From Pyrus communis (lineage: Eukaryota > Streptophyta > Magnoliopsida > Rosales > Rosaceae): a DNA stretch of 64,000 nt. The translations under genes and the position numbers were made by a program. Within the stretch, counting starts at the first letter, position 1. Each line of letters opens with the position of its first letter. Below are positions 21,648-37,121 of this stretch, one piece after another. Below the pieces are notes generated by a model that worked only from the letters and a program-made list of their open reading frames with translations, ran no database searches and was not told the DNA's origin. The stretch covers positions 24,253,776 through 24,317,775 of the forward strand of contig NC_084813.1 of NCBI RefSeq assembly GCF_963583255.1, in the 5' to 3' direction.

Positions 21648-23221
21648 GTTTATGACAATGTTTTAATCCTATCAAGAAAATATTAATTTATGTGGTGCTA
21701 TCCGAATATTTTTTTATTATTATTATTTCTCACACATTCTTTGTTATTTTAGTCCTTTGATAGTCTTTATTTTATTCAATCCAACAACCGAAAATTGAGA
21801 GTGTGTAGAAAGTAAAAAAATGTACGCAGATAGCACTTCTCCTAATTTTTTGTAATTTTAATTCTCATCACATGTACTCTGCTAGAAAAAATGTAATCTG
21901 CATTGTAATTAATCAATCTTTAAATCACAAAGAGTTGTATTAATGTAATTTTATGGCACCACATTTCAATTTCTTGTAGTGGTTACTATGTTGGAACATC
22001 GTCACTAGAAGAAGGACTCACCATCGAACAAAGCTGTACGTTTCGTGGGAGCGTATCGAGATTAGACGTCCGAACGGGCAAAATCCTGTGGCAGACCTTC
22101 ATGTTGCCTGACAATTTCGGCAAGTTTAATGAGTATGCAGGAGCAGCAATATGGGGAAGCAGCCCTTCCATTGATGTCCCTCGGAACCTTGTCTTCGTTG
22201 CCACATCGAACCTGTACTCAGCTCCTCCGCGGATAATTGAATGCCAGGAGAAGGAAAACAATCAGACAGTACCTTCTCATCCAGAGGCCTGCATTGAGCC
22301 CGAAAACCACTCCGAATCCATGGTAGCTCTTGATTTGAACACTGGGAAAATCAAATGGTATAAGCAGCTAGGAGGCTATGATATATGGTTTGGAGCCTGC
22401 CATAGACATTTGGATCCACGGTGCCCACCTGGTCCTAGTCCGGATGCAGATTTTGGTGAAGCACCAATGATGTTAACTACTTATATCAATGGGGCTAGGA
22501 GGGACCTTGTTGTTGCTGTTCAGAAAAGCGGGTTTGCGTGGGCTTTGGATCGCGATACTGGCAGCATAGTATGGTCTACGGTAAGTTTGCTAGCTGCAGT
22601 TTGTAAATGCTCCTCTTGAAAGCACTTCTGTTAATTTGCTTTCCTAGCTGGCTTACTCATAATCACTTTCAATTTCTTATGTCAAACGTTGTCAGAAGCA
22701 TTGTGGTTATCTGAAATCGCTACTAGCTATTGAATGCATTAGCTGAACAAAATGCTGTGATGTAGGAAGCTGGACCGGGAGGACTAGGAGGAGGAGCAAT
22801 GTGGGGTGCGGCCACGGACGAAAAGAGGGTCTACACTAACATAGCCAACAGCCAGCACAAGAACTTCACTCTCAAACCATCCCAGAACACTACAATTGCT
22901 GGTGGATGGGTGGCAATGGAGGCTCGCAGCGGCAATGTCCTATGGTCCACGGCGAATGCTAATGATGCTACTGCCCCAGCCGCTGTCACTGTGGCTAATG
23001 GCGTTGTTTTTGGAGGGTCTACTCATCGACTAGGACCGATATACGCGATGAATGCTAAGACCGGGAAAATCTTGTGGACATATGATACCGGAGCTACTGT
23101 ATATGGCGGCATTTCGGTGAGCGACGGATGCATTTACCTTGGAAATGGATACAAGGTCTTCAATGGATTCGTTAACCCGAATTATACCGCTGGAACTTCG
23201 CTCTTTGCCTTTTGTGTTTAG
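20191..23221 (+). CDS. PQQ-type beta-propeller quinoprotein (polyvinyl-alcohol dehydrogenase-like), secreted
   Basis: Four exons: 20191-20280, 20369-20853, 21980-22580, 22766-23221; 544 codons including stop (543 aa). Exon 1 encodes a signal peptide (MAPAELSNGPFLLSLCMFCL). The body carries repeated propeller blades, each with a tryptophan-docking-like G-x-(L/I)-x-W pattern: KASDGSLVWKK, KRSNGKLVWST, DVRTGKILWQTF, DLNTGKIKWYKQ, DRDTGSIVWST and NAKTGKILWTYDTG. Bacterial relatives are PQQ-dependent dehydrogenases; the plant members have no firmly assigned substrate, so the dehydrogenase name is homology only. Intron 1 holds a (CT)n tract; intron 2 (1.1 kb) holds a Mutator-like MITE and a poly-T run. 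The gene is full length. Confidence 0.9.
20289..20330. repeat. (CT)21 microsatellite in PQQ intron 1
   Basis: Uninterrupted CT repeat just after the exon 1 donor. Confidence 0.95.
21323..21492. mobile_element. Mutator-like MITE in PQQ intron 2
   Basis: 170 bp with inverted ends GAGTAATGCTAAGGAGAT / ATCTCCCTAGCATTACTC and a perfect 9-bp target duplication TTTAAGTAA (21314-21322 and 21493-21501). A 9-bp duplication is the Mutator hallmark. Confidence 0.8.
21613..21644. repeat. Poly-T run in PQQ intron 2
   Basis: About 30 consecutive T residues; length may be unreliable from sequencing. Confidence 0.85.
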
Positions 23222-24223
23222 TAGCTACCAGTTTCCCACACTATGTAGTATGAATCTTTGCCCTTAGGTGAAATTTTGTAATAACACAAGATGCGAAGCA
23301 TGCATTAGAAATAAAAGCACTAGCCACTCAATTGTGAATCTTCTCAATTACCTAATCTATTATTATGTATGAAAAAACTATATTCAGGAATGAGATTCAC
23401 TATGAATCTATGTTCGGAGCTCGCGGATCTAAAGATATGAACCGTTTAAGAGGGAGAGAGAGAGAGAAAGAGATCCGAAACCGTTCAATATTTTGAGTTT
23501 TATGAAGTGGGATCAGTGAGATGGGCTAATGAGATTTAAAAAAAAATATATAAAAAATAAAAAAAACAAAACAAAACAAAACAAACAAACAAACAGTTCG
23601 GCAACAAAACTGCTCATGCCAGTAATGAAAAAGAAGCCTAGCTAATGGGGACCATACAATCCCTATATTCAAACTTGAGTGCAAGAGAGCAAACATATTG
23701 CTCTAACTAACTAACCTAATCACATACAATAACCATTATGTTTGATGAAAAAATTTAAGATTAATAAGAAATTTAAAAATAATGGAAACTGAAATGATGA
23801 GATTTTATTTTATAGAATTTGTTAATTTTCTTGTTTAGTTAAACTAAAAGAATAATGAAATTAAATACGAAATTTGTTATTTTTAAACTCTCAATCATAA
23901 AAATTGGGAAATAACACATATTTAGATAGAATTTAAATTTAGAAATTGGAGGTCCCAAATTCCAAATTTTTTTTTTCCACGCGAAACAAAAGAGTTTGTG
24001 CATGTCAATTTATAAATTATAACTTTTATCCAAATTCTAAGTTTACATCTCTTGTCCAAACATAGTGCTCAATCAGCCCAATTCAACCTAACTGACCCAA
24101 CCCACTCAATCCAACTCACAACGTCGTCGTTTCGCGCTCTCATTTTTCTCGTCAACCGAAACTTCCGAATTTTACCTCCGCCGCAGAGGGCAGTGGTCGT
24201 CTCTCTGCTCCTTAAACCCCCAA
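23222..24223. other. Intergenic DNA between the PQQ and LepA genes
   Basis: AT-rich, with a short GA run near 23452-23470 and an aaaac/aaac run near 23564-23595. The final 150 bp should be the LepA leader and promoter. The overlapping plus-strand frame from 24052 is a shadow of LepA exon 1. Confidence 0.5.
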
Positions 24224-27200
24224 ATGGGTTTTCTCAGAAGAGCTTCCAAAACCCTAAAACCCTCCAAGTACTCGTCTTTTCTGCAGAACAGCTCGCTCTC
24301 CAGAATTTACAGAAGCAACCCACTTCGAAACGACTTCGATTACTGCCGTTTCGGTCTGAGCCATGGGTTTTGCTCCCACTCTCGCCAAAACAGCAAAGAG
24401 AACGGCGTGGATTTGAGCCAGTATCCGACGGAGAGGATTCGGAACTTCTCGATAATCGCGCATGTAGATCACGGCAAGTCTACTCTCGCCGACAGGCTTT
24501 TGGAGCTCACCGGGACTATCAAGAGAGGCCATGGCCAGCCCCAGTACCTCGACAAATTGCAGGTAGAATACCAATCTCTTTAGAGAGAGAGAGAGAGAGA
24601 GAATGAAGAGAGAGAAAGTGAGAGATGGGCTTTCTTTGGAATGTTTTTTGGTACATGGGATTGCATTTGAAGCTCTTTTCATAGTTCAGGGGAGAGAGAG
24701 AGAGAGAGATAGAGAGTTTGGTAGATGGGATTGGTTTTCTGCCTCTATGAGTATGTTAGTTTTGTTTACTTGCAATTTTTGTGCATAAAGTTAGTGTTTT
24801 TATTTGTTCATTCATCTATTTGGTTGCTTTGAAGCTCTTGTCATTGCCGTAGTTCAGGAACAAGGTGCATTTGCAGTTAGTTTTGGTTTATAGCTCAGGT
24901 TGCCGATTTTCGTTGTGTAAAATTGCTTATATTGTTGTTTCTAGTTTATATGGCAGTCATTTTGATTTGGGGTTTATTAGGTGGAGAGAGAAAGGGGAAT
25001 TACTGTTAAGGCACAGACAGCTACCATGTTCTACAACTACAAGCAGAGTCTTAACGGTGCGAACAACAATGGAGACCAAAAAGAACAGTGTTTTTTGTTG
25101 AATCTGATTGACACGCCTGGTCATGTGGATTTTAGCTATGAAGTATCAAGATCTCTAGCTGCTTGCCAGGGTGCCCTTTTGGTTGTTGATGCTGCACAGG
25201 GTGTTCAAGCACAAACTGTTGCAAACTTCTATCTTGCCTATGAATCTAACCTGGCAATAATACCTGTTATTAACAAGATTGACCAGCCAACTGCTGATCC
25301 TGATCGTGTTAAAGCTCAACTAAAATCAATGTTTGATCTTGACGCCAGTGATGCTCTTTTAACATCAGCCAAAACAGGCCAGGGTCTTGAGCAAGTCCTT
25401 CCCGCAGTCATAGAACGCATTCCACCGCCTCCTGGGAAGAGTGGTTCACCTTTACGTATGCTTTTACTGGATTCATACTACGATGAATATAAAGGAGTTA
25501 TATGCCATGTTGCTGTTGTTGATGGCATGCTGCGCAAGGGGGACAAAATTTTATCTGTCGCAACTGGCCAAGGTTATGAAATTTTGGATGTCGGGTTCAT
25601 GCATCCTGAGCTAACTCCTACAGGAGTTCTTCATACTGGACAAGTGGGGTATGTTGTTACTGGCATGCGCTCGACCAAAGAGGCACGAATTGGAGACACA
25701 CTATATCATAATCGAACCATTGTTGAGCCCCTTCCAGGTAAATGCATCACATTCTTTTGCTGCACCAGTAGGTAGTTTTATTTCCCGCATCTCCTTTAAT
25801 GGAAGAAATAGTAGCTCCAGAAGGAATGTCAAGACCTAGCTCACTTTTATTGTCACTGATGGTGGTCAACTTGTAGGGTTCAAGGCTGCAAAACATATGG
25901 TATTCTCTGGTGTTTACCCTGCTGATGGATCTGATTTTGAAGCACTCAACCATGCAATTGAGAGACTGACCTGCAATGATGCCAGTGTGGCTGTTGTCAA
26001 GGAGAGTAGCACAGCACTAGGTATGGGTTTTAGGTATGGTATTTACTACTAATAGCTTTTCATTTTAACTTCAAAATTAAGGATTTGGCTTCTACCATAG
26101 CTTTGTATTCAATAAGTTTCATACGAAGTAGACATGTTATGCTTACCGTGTCCATCTACAGGTGTGGTTTCTTAGGATTACTCCACATGGATGTTTTTCA
26201 CCAGCGTCTTGAACAGGTGATGGTTTTAGTTTCTGTAATATGTTATAGAATTTTTCTTAATGGAGGTATCAGTTGTGTGCGAGAACAATATAAATTTTTT
26301 CTTCCCTTTATTTGTGGGAAAAACAAGTCAAAACCACAAGATACTTTTCTTAGTTCATCAGAATGGAAAGTATATTAACTTTTTATCCTAATAATTTTGT
26401 CAAGAAAAAAGGAATCGTCATTACTTTGTGATTTGCTTGTTTCACAATTTTCTTATAGTGATTGACAAAATAAGAATTCATGTCTCTTTTATGGATAATA
26501 GGAGCATGGAGCTCATGTTATTGCTACCATTCCAACTGTTCCTTATATTTTTGAGTATTCTGATGGAAGGTATGTATTTAATGTTATTCTTGTAAGATTG
26601 TCTTCTTATATGGTTTACCAAATAATGTTGGTTCTGGTCTAGCAAACTAGAAGTTCAGAATCCTGCCACATTGCCCTCGAACCCCAAGCAACGAGTAACA
26701 GCTTGTTGGGAACCTACAGTTCTAGCTACCATCATTATTCCTAGTGAGTAAGCTCTCGCACACCCTTAGCATGTTTTTTCCCCTCTCAACACTGAGAGGT
26801 ATTTATTCATCCAGACTCCAGAAGTAATTTGTTCCGCAATTGAAGGTATGTGGGGCCTGTCATCACCCTTTGCTCTGAGCGGAGAGGTGAGCAGTTGGAG
26901 TATTCGTTCATAGACAGGTAATTCTTCAATAATCATTGGGCCAAATTGGCCCTATTGTTTTGGAGGGGTTTCACCTTCAAGCATCACGTTTACTTTGCTA
27001 CTCATATTTTGTTAAAGTGGATTTGTGTTTTCTCAATGATGTTCTGAACTCATCTCTAATTGAGATGCTGATTCTGTGTAGTTTGATGCATGCAGTCTAC
27101 GAGTCTTTATGAAATATCGCTTGCCTCTAAGGGAAATTGTTGTCGACTTTTACAATGAATTGAAGAGTATTACATCAGGATATGCATCATTTGATTACGA

Positions 27201-28018
27201 GGATGCAGAGTAAGTTTCAGCCCACGCCTCTCTTTCTCTATTTGGTTGATCCTCCTAGCGTAAAAGCTTGGTAGGATCAAGTCCTGCTCTTGATGTTTTA
27301 AACTCAAAGAACAAACCAGAGCAATTTGCATTATTTTGTTATAATTTAGTTTAAACCTTATGCTTGCCTGCCTTTGTTTAATTCATGACTCATTAGGTGT
27401 ATAGACGAGACGACTGTTGTTTTTTCATTTTATTTTATATGTACTGATGCAAATTTTTCGTTGAATGTAAAATATAGGTACCAACAATCTGATATGGTCA
27501 AACTTGATATCCTTTTGAATGGACAACCGGTTGATGCAATGGCAACAATTGTTCATAACTTGAAGGCACAACGCGTTGGTCGAGAATTGGTGGAGAAGCT
27601 GAAGAAACACATAGACAGGTCTGTTTATCTATAGACTATACTAAATGGTAATTTCTGAATAATTTTTTGTTTGATTCTTAAGCAACTCAAAGTCTTGATT
27701 TGGAGCAGGCAAATGTTTGAGATAACAGTACAAGCTGCAATTGGCTCGAAGATTATTGCAAGAGAGACGTAAGTACTTGAAATTTTTGTCTGTCATGTTG
27801 TACATCTTGAAACATTTACCGTTGACCTAAACTTCTCTGTGTGTTTTTGTAGGATTTCTGCTATGAGGAAAAATGTTCTTGCCAAGTGTTATGGTGGAGA
27901 TGTTAGTCGAAAAAAGAAGCTGTTAGAAAAGCAAAAGGAAGGGAAGAAACGAATGAAGCGTGTTGGTTCTGTTGATATACCTCAGGAGGCATTTCATGAT
28001 CTGCTTAAGAGTTCATAG
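24224..28018 (+). CDS. Translation factor GUF1 homologue (LepA/EF4 GTPase), mitochondrial
   Basis: Ribosome-binding GTPase of the LepA/EF4 family acting in mitochondrial translation (by homology, ribosome back-translocation or fidelity under stress). Eleven exons: 24224-24562, 24981-25737, 25877-26033, 26162-26216, 26502-26569, 26643-26747, 26846-26917, 27096-27209, 27478-27618, 27709-27768, 27853-28018; 678 codons including stop. The basic Ser/Arg-rich N-terminus (about 60 residues) looks like a mitochondrial presequence. G1 is AHVDHGKS (79-86), G3 DTPGHVDF, G4 NKID. LepA-specific parts include [19 protein letters not shown] and the lysine-rich C-terminal domain ([20 protein letters not shown]). 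Intron 1 carries two short (GA)n runs. I see no break. Confidence 0.94.
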
Positions 28019-28823
28019 AAAGAAGTCCAAAATAATAACGTATGTCTGTAACCGCCTAATTGGTAATTACCATTTCTCCTTTCATGCTCCTTTGCCATTA
28101 GTATATTGTCAAATTTATAAGTTGCACTTGCACAGCGACACTTCGACAGCTCAGTGGCTAATCCGCCCCTTGTTGTTTTGGCTGTCAGAAGAACGATTGT
28201 TTTGCTAACCTCGCCAGTGAAGAAATAACTAAGGAAGATGGCCGTCTCAAGGGGGACGTCTCATGATTTACGGAAGGTTCAATGTAGAGAAAATGTCACT
28301 TGTGCAATTGTTTTGTCCTCCTAACGGATCACGCAGAATGGAGTTGTAATACATTAATGTTATAGATGCTGATCAAATAACAATGACTTGGTGGTTATTT
28401 GGTGGGAGTTGAAAGCTTATATTGAAAAAGAACCCTCTCGGAATGGAAATTTCTGAATTTTTGGAGTTCAATTCTGATCTTGCGATGCATATGCATAAGA
28501 TGCCTTTTATTCCATAGGTCGTTTGCCCCTTATGTTTTGCTACACTTAAATATTCATTGCAACAAATGCGTGTTTTTGGAGGTGTATTGTGTTGCTCGAC
28601 TGTCAATCTGAACCATGCAATTGAACAAGAGTATACTTGATCAATGGTCAAGATTGATAGTTTGTCAACACATCTGCGACTCTCCAGCAGCAAAAAGGAA
28701 AAATTTAGAAATTTTCTATCCCTGATTGCAGAGGTAGATGTACTCATGGAAATGGTAGTTGAAGGTGCAGAAGCATCAAGTTTCACTTCTGAGAAGTAAA
28801 CTGATGAGCAGCTTCACCCCACT
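28019..28823. other. 3' flank between convergent LepA and WRKY genes
   Basis: 805 bp shared by the two 3' ends. The open frames at 27960-28208 (+) and 28373-28786 (-) show no domain and look like chance. Confidence 0.5.
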
Positions 28824-31087
<2,264 letters not shown>

Positions 31088-31144
31088 TGCTTTATAATTA
31101 GCAAATCAGGGTTTGCTCTAATAATATTGACGAAATATCTTTCG

Positions 31145-31151
31145 TTATATA
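31145..31151 (-). promoter_or_regulatory. Possible TATA box of the WRKY gene
   Basis: Minus-strand TATATAA about 58 bp upstream of the start codon. A W-box core (TTGAC) at 31127-31131 lies between it and the gene, and further cores occur upstream. Confidence 0.35.
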
Positions 31152-33650
31152 TCAGTGGGCCTGTGGCAAATGACTTAATCATAAATATGTGGGGCAAATG
31201 ACAGATGGGGTTAAGCCATAAATTTCAGACTTGGTATAAAAACAAATTTGAAATCCAGTGATCATCTGTTTGCCCCATTACGCAGGCACGCACAAAATGT
31301 CAACTCCCTGCAACCCCATTTTTTTTTTTATGAATTTTTCTAGATTAAACAAACAAATGAATTAACAATAAGATTTAATATATATAAGTTTCAACATTTT
31401 CCACCGTTGATGAACAAATTAATGTGCTTCGAGAGAGCTGAATTTACGGGCACCGATTGTATTACAGTTCATCTTTGAAGCTTCGTACGAGGGAGACGTC
31501 ACATGGACATGGCAAAGAGTCAAGGTATAGGAATTTTAAGTATTTGGGTGTGAGTCGTGTGACCTTCTAGTATTGATGCTGCAGAGTGTAGCCTCTATAT
31601 ATATTATAACCTAATATATATTCGTTGTCAGCAGTCAATACGCTTGTCATACACGGTGTGAGACGTGAGACATCTTTTTTATGTCGAAAGTGAGACTTGA
31701 GACTTCACTCATCTAAATTTCCATTGCATTGACCTATTTGGGTTGTATATATGTTAGGGAAACTTAAACGAAAGTTGATAAGTCGTCGATAATAATGGTA
31801 ACAATACATTTTCTTTGTTGAGCAGGAGAGATTGGTAAATCGATAATAGTTATATATTATATTCTATAGTAAACATTTCAAACTACATTATCAATATAAA
31901 ATTCGTGTTTAACAAAAATAGACGTCATATAATGAGATATCCATAATTTTGATAGCATATATACACCATGCATACTACCAAGCCTGATTTACTAGCTATC
32001 AGATTTGCAACGACACAACATATATTTCATTGGTTCTTAAGATATATACATAAATTTGATCAAATAAAAACTTAATATATTAATCGCATGCATATCCTAT
32101 ATCTAATGTATATAAGTACTTTCCTGTGAGGTGAGAAGCCGTTTAATTCCATGTAGCTTCTAATATCTAATCTTGCATAATGATTATGTTAAACTAAGCT
32201 TAAAAACCTACCTGTTTCAACTTATTATCTGGGGATCTGAGTACCAGGAATACTTATATTTGGTTTGGGTCTACGCATACAAATCTCATCCATTGAAAAT
32301 TGACATACAAGTGAATATTATATGAGTGTGATCTTTTGAAACTCTAACCCTGAAAAATATTATATTAATTTCAGGCCCATGTTTCATACACCAATTTCTG
32401 AGTTCCATTTTTAGCGCTGGTGAATTATACAATGGTGGTCAAAGAGAGGCTGAAATGCCTATGTGAGTCTTTCCAGCACCCAGAAAAGTAGACTACCATG
32501 GATAAACCACCAACTGATCACCTTTTTATTAAAACAAAAAAATTATATTGATCTAAGATGACTGTTGTATTAAAAATTAAACCGATCGTTATGGTTGATC
32601 TTAAATAATCAAATAAAGAAGCTTATCTGAAACCAAATTGTGTTTGTACACACATGACTCTGAGGCTTTGTATTTATTGCACACTAACTATATGTTATCA
32701 GATCCTATCTACACTATATATCTGCTGAATACATATGACTCTGAGAGGATTCTAAATATTTAAGGATTTCTTAACTAACGATAATAGACTTTTTAGGTCA
32801 TCTGGGTAATCAGCTGTGCGAGCCATTTCACACCTTCAGAATGGAAAAAAATATCAATCGTGCATGTGAGCTTTTCATCTCAAGGTTAATTTAATAATTT
32901 CAATGATTTGAAATTTGAACTACCCAAAAGGGAAAATTCTCTTGAATGGAAGGCCATTTCTTACCTCCTAAAATTAAGATTTTTAAAGTATAACTAAATT
33001 TTCACAGTGAAGACATAACCTTCTCACTTGGACCTTTTTTTACTTTCTCGACTATTCTTTTCATCTTGGAATTTTGCTTGATGATTGGAACTGTGTTATT
33101 TGCAGTCAAAGATCAACGGTGTAAAAAATCAACTAAGTAAATTTTTTTTTAACCATTCAATTAATCTTGGCAAAATTTCAGTACTTAATTAGGTAATTGT
33201 TTAGATGACTAAAGGATTTCGAACTTAGTTAATTGTTTGCCGTGATAATTTTTAAAATGTGACATCGAAAATGAACATTTAAGGTCATCATGAGAACGAG
33301 AGTCAAGAAAGTAGAATGAAAGAAAGATGACAAAATTCAAATAAGAAAGCTGCTAACATGCAAGGCATACAAGTCGTCATAGCATACAAGGCATGATGTC
33401 ACCAACTTTGAGATAACGTAAGAAGCCATTCACCCCCTTAGTTAACTTTAAACAATTTAGTTTGAGAAGGATAGGGAAAGGAATATAATGGAGGCAACTC
33501 TTCAAGGTGTTTAGGTATGTCGTGGATTAATTGGGTCTTGAAACAACACAAAAATCGGTTTGTCAGTTTGCTCTGCCTCGTTAAAACGTTTCAATTGTAC
33601 GGCCATGAAAAATGTAAAAATGGAACGCCAACATGTATATATACTAATAT

Positions 33651-33652
<2 letters not shown>
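31152..33652. other. WRKY upstream region, non-coding
   Basis: About 2.5 kb of AT-rich DNA. W-box cores occur on one or other strand (for example near 31297 and 31730), compatible with WRKY cross- or autoregulation. No ORF or RNA gene that I trust. Confidence 0.4.

Positions 33653-33709
<57 letters not shown>
33653..33709. repeat. (TG)n microsatellite, 57 bp
   Basis: Pure TG repeat. It creates two apparent reading frames on opposite strands (VCVCV and HTHTH), which are not genes. Confidence 0.95.
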
Positions 33710-33712
<3 letters not shown>

Positions 33713-33810
33713 AACTGATATTCTTGCACATAAGGGAACTAATTAGGGAAGCATGAAGTTTACTGGCCCTTGCATATATAGTTGACTCTGTAAAATATAG
33801 ACTGAAGACT

Positions 33811-33812
<2 letters not shown>

Positions 33813-33844
<32 letters not shown>
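33813..33844. repeat. (GA)n microsatellite
   Basis: Pure AG/GA run of about 32 bp. Confidence 0.9.
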
Positions 33845-33846
<2 letters not shown>

Positions 33847-35901
33847 GCTGGTTTATTAATTTATTTGCACTAGGTTGTCAAGACATAAGGTTTTTTGAAG
33901 CAGATATATTGGAAGAGACTTAAAGGCCATGTGGTGCTTATTATAATCAACTAGGTCAATGCTCTCAATTAGCAAGATAGCCATCTTGAATTAATAAATT
34001 AAGTTCTGATTTAATATTAATCTGCATTTTTGTATTCCATATGCATTGCCTAAGCAACTGATTAATTTCATTAAGAATGGAGCTTTGTATATTATCTGGT
34101 TTGGTGAACATTTGAACATGTTATATATGTTGGATCGTTGATGATGCTATATATCTGTGTGTGTGTGTGTGATGGAAGGTAGTAAACTTAATTAATAATA
34201 AATTAGCTATGTTTACTAACTGTAACAGCACCTCATGTTATGGGTGTATATAGGGATGTATAAAACATGGGAAGTGCTAGCAATTTTTGAACCAACCTTT
34301 GTATATGTCGCTTTTCAACAAAAGACATGTATCATTTTTTACACATAAAAATAAGAGCAACAATATTTTTGGCTAGGAATTAAAGATGGAAAATGGAAAA
34401 CAGAAAATAATATTTTAAAAGCATTAAATATCTTGGTTTGTGTGTAAAAATGTCAAACAATAGAGTGATATTTCATTATCACAAACAAATATGGGTGCAT
34501 TAATTTGAAGAAAAGTTGAGGTTTCACCATAAAATTAATTGACAATATAAGAGAAGTAGTCCAACCTCTTATAAGGCCTTGCATAGTTTTGTCTCCAACC
34601 GATGTGGGACTTTGTCCTCACATTCTCACACGTTTTGGCTTATCACCCTACTTATTATCATTTGATGAGTTTAAATTTTGAAATATATATGTCTATCCAC
34701 CATATAGATATCTAAATTTAAACTCATCCAATAGTCATAAATAGGGTAGTGAGAAAAAATATTGCCAACAAATACAAATTTGCAATTTGATACATTGCTC
34801 CAGTGATAAAAAAAATGATCTTAAGTGAATTTGTACAAACAAACAACTTTAGTAAAAATTTGACATGTCATTTGTTAAAGTAAAAAAATTCAAATACAAA
34901 AATTAGTGCAAAGGTTAGTAACATTTCTCAAAACACATTATACATCTTTCATTGATCGAAAAGCTCTTCAAAGGACAATTGTTGTAAAATATTCACTTAG
35001 GGCTAAAAATATGTGAGCCCGTGAAAACAAGGAGAGAAGAACTATCACGTAAACTAAGCAGCCATCTCATGAAATCTAAATTTACATTTCCTCTAATAAA
35101 GCAAAACTCACATTTGCATTTCCATAAATGTAATAAGATGTGAATGTATAATTTTAAGTTTTAACATTTCAAATGGGAGAGATTCTCTAGTAGCGGGGGC
35201 ATGAATTGAATTGAGGAAGAGTCCAACTCCACCAACTTCAAGAGTTGAATTCATGGTATTGTTTTTTATTTTCACATAGTCAGGTAAGTCTTCAAGTAGT
35301 CTGGACTACTGGATAGTTCGACATTATATTTATTAGATTGGAAAGTGAATAAAAATAGTATTTCTTCAATTCAATCTTGATTGTTTATTTTTCGTACTAC
35401 TGAGTAGACAAGACTATTAAAGAAAAATTGCATTTGATTATTAAACACTAGAGTAACCCGTAATAACAAATCAATCCTTATTTTAATTTCGATTACAAAT
35501 TAGTTTATAAATATTTGAACCCTGTTATTTTTATCTCTTGCAAATAATTGGGTAAATTAGAAAAGTTGGTAGATTTTGTATCCGGTCTAATATTGTGGGT
35601 TAGACGGTGAATTGAATTGGGGATATCACCTTAGCAAGTTGGCAACCCGTGTATAGCCAGCTTGGTTGAGAACCTGCGAAGTGTGAATCCATTGGGCCCA
35701 AATGCATGCAGCAACATGCCTATAAAGTCAAAACTCGTGAGCGTAATTGCAGTGTTTTTTTCTTTTTCCTTTCTTTTACAACTACGGAGGGCGCGGATGA
35801 TTTGAACCCGAAACTCAATCAATGAGTTTTAAATGCTCGCACAGCTAATGGCAATGTTTCTTCTTAACTCTTATGGTAGTACTGCCAAGCTTAATCAATC
35901 G

Positions 35902-35903
<2 letters not shown>
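33845..35903. other. Non-coding AT-rich stretch
   Basis: About 2 kb with the small palindrome at 34642-34752 and a short (TG)n near 34160. No gene is supported. Confidence 0.4.
34642..34752. repeat. Small foldback MITE-like palindrome
   Basis: Left arm caccctacttattatcattt plus gatgagtttaaattt pairs imperfectly with right arm aaatttaaactcatccaata plus gtcataaatagggtagtg. The loop is about 40 bp. Confidence 0.5.

Positions 35904-35957
<54 letters not shown>
35904..35957. repeat. (TA)n microsatellite, 54 bp
   Basis: Pure AT/TA repeat. Confidence 0.93.
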
Positions 35958-35959
<2 letters not shown>

Positions 35960-36105
35960 TATACTGCTAACTGCAGGAATCTTCGTATGCTTCCCTCCAT
36001 GGGCACTTTGTACTTTGGTAATAAAGTAATATTCTCAAAGAAACTTCCGAGTCATTGCAGACAGGTAACCTACTTTTGATATCATCACGAGCCTAAGTGA
36101 CGCAC

Positions 36106-36329
36106 TCGCAAACTTACAAACCCTACAATATACATGCCTAACCTAATCTTGGCGGCACACCCACCCCAACCCCAAAGGCACGCACAGGTTGCATTGCATG
36201 CAAGTAAACAGTATGTGTCGCAAACTTACAAACTCTACAATATACATGCCTAACCTAATCTTGGCGGCACACCCACCCCAATCCCAAGGGCACGCACAGG
36301 TTGCATTGCATGCAAGTAAACAGTATGTG
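36106..36329. repeat. Tandem duplication, two 112-bp copies
   Basis: 36106-36217 and 36218-36329 are near-identical direct copies, each starting tcgcaaacttacaaa and containing cttggcggcacacccacccc and gcatgcaagtaaacagtat. A (GA)n tract follows at 36335-36366. Confidence 0.85.
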
Positions 36330-36331
36330 TA

Positions 36332-36334
<3 letters not shown>

Positions 36335-36366
<32 letters not shown>
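36335..36366. repeat. (GA)n microsatellite
   Basis: Pure GA repeat next to the 112-bp tandem duplication. Confidence 0.9.
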
Positions 36367-36369
<3 letters not shown>

Positions 36370-36893
36370 TAAACAAAGTTAATTTGCAGCAGCTCAACAA
36401 AACAAGAAATATCATCTTTCTGGAAACAGCTTTGTAATTACTAGCTAGCTAATTAGTAATTTAGTATGAAAATTAACCTGTTTAAATCACGTTACTACTC
36501 CTGGTAATTAGTAACAGATAAAAGGGTAAATATATGTGAAAGACATGCATGCAGCTCTCTCCCCTCTGGTGGTGCCGATCCCCACGGAAACACGTCACAG
36601 CTGCCTGCTTTGTACTTGTTTTTCTTGAAGCTGTCACCAAAGCCAGAGACATGTCCCCATGTCCCAATCTTCAAAGGGCACGTACGCCAAACCAGACCCA
36701 TCACAGATCATCTCCATCATCATGTCGTCTTGTCCCATTGATGATATATGATCATGCGTATTCATATGACCCACGCCAAACCAACGCCTTCACTTTCAGC
36801 TCAACTATCGTTTACCACATATATTACTCACACGTCACGTTGTCTAGCCCAAAGTTTCGCACAGAGACTTACCTACACCGAATACTACAATAG

Positions 36894-37121
36894 AACATAA
36901 ACTTACTTACATTAGATAGTCTTAAACTACACGAGAGAGACTTATCTCTACTAAATACAACATTATGACATCATTTCAAACTAATAACACAATGTCATTG
37001 AAAACATAACATAAACTTACTTACATTAGATACTTTTAAAGTACACGAGAGAGACTTATCTCCATTAAATACAACATTATGACCTTGTTTCAAACTAATA
37101 ACACAATGTCATTGAAAACCA
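36894..37121. repeat. Tandem duplication, two 114-bp copies
   Basis: 36894-37007 and 37008-37121 are direct copies starting aacataaacttacttacatt and sharing cacgagagagacttatct and aataacacaatgtcattgaa, with scattered substitutions. Confidence 0.8.

Noticed and set aside
24052..24606. 184-codon ORF overlapping LepA exon 1
   Set aside because: Out-of-frame shadow. The LepA frame here carries the conserved AHVDHGKS GTPase motif.
33511..33756. Opposite-strand frames rich in His-Thr and Val-Cys
   Set aside because: They are translations of the (TG)n microsatellite and have no independent support.
36549..36893. 114-codon plus-strand ORF in the WRKY-PCO spacer
   Set aside because: No recognisable domain, an overlapping minus-strand frame, and position among tandem repeats suggest chance.
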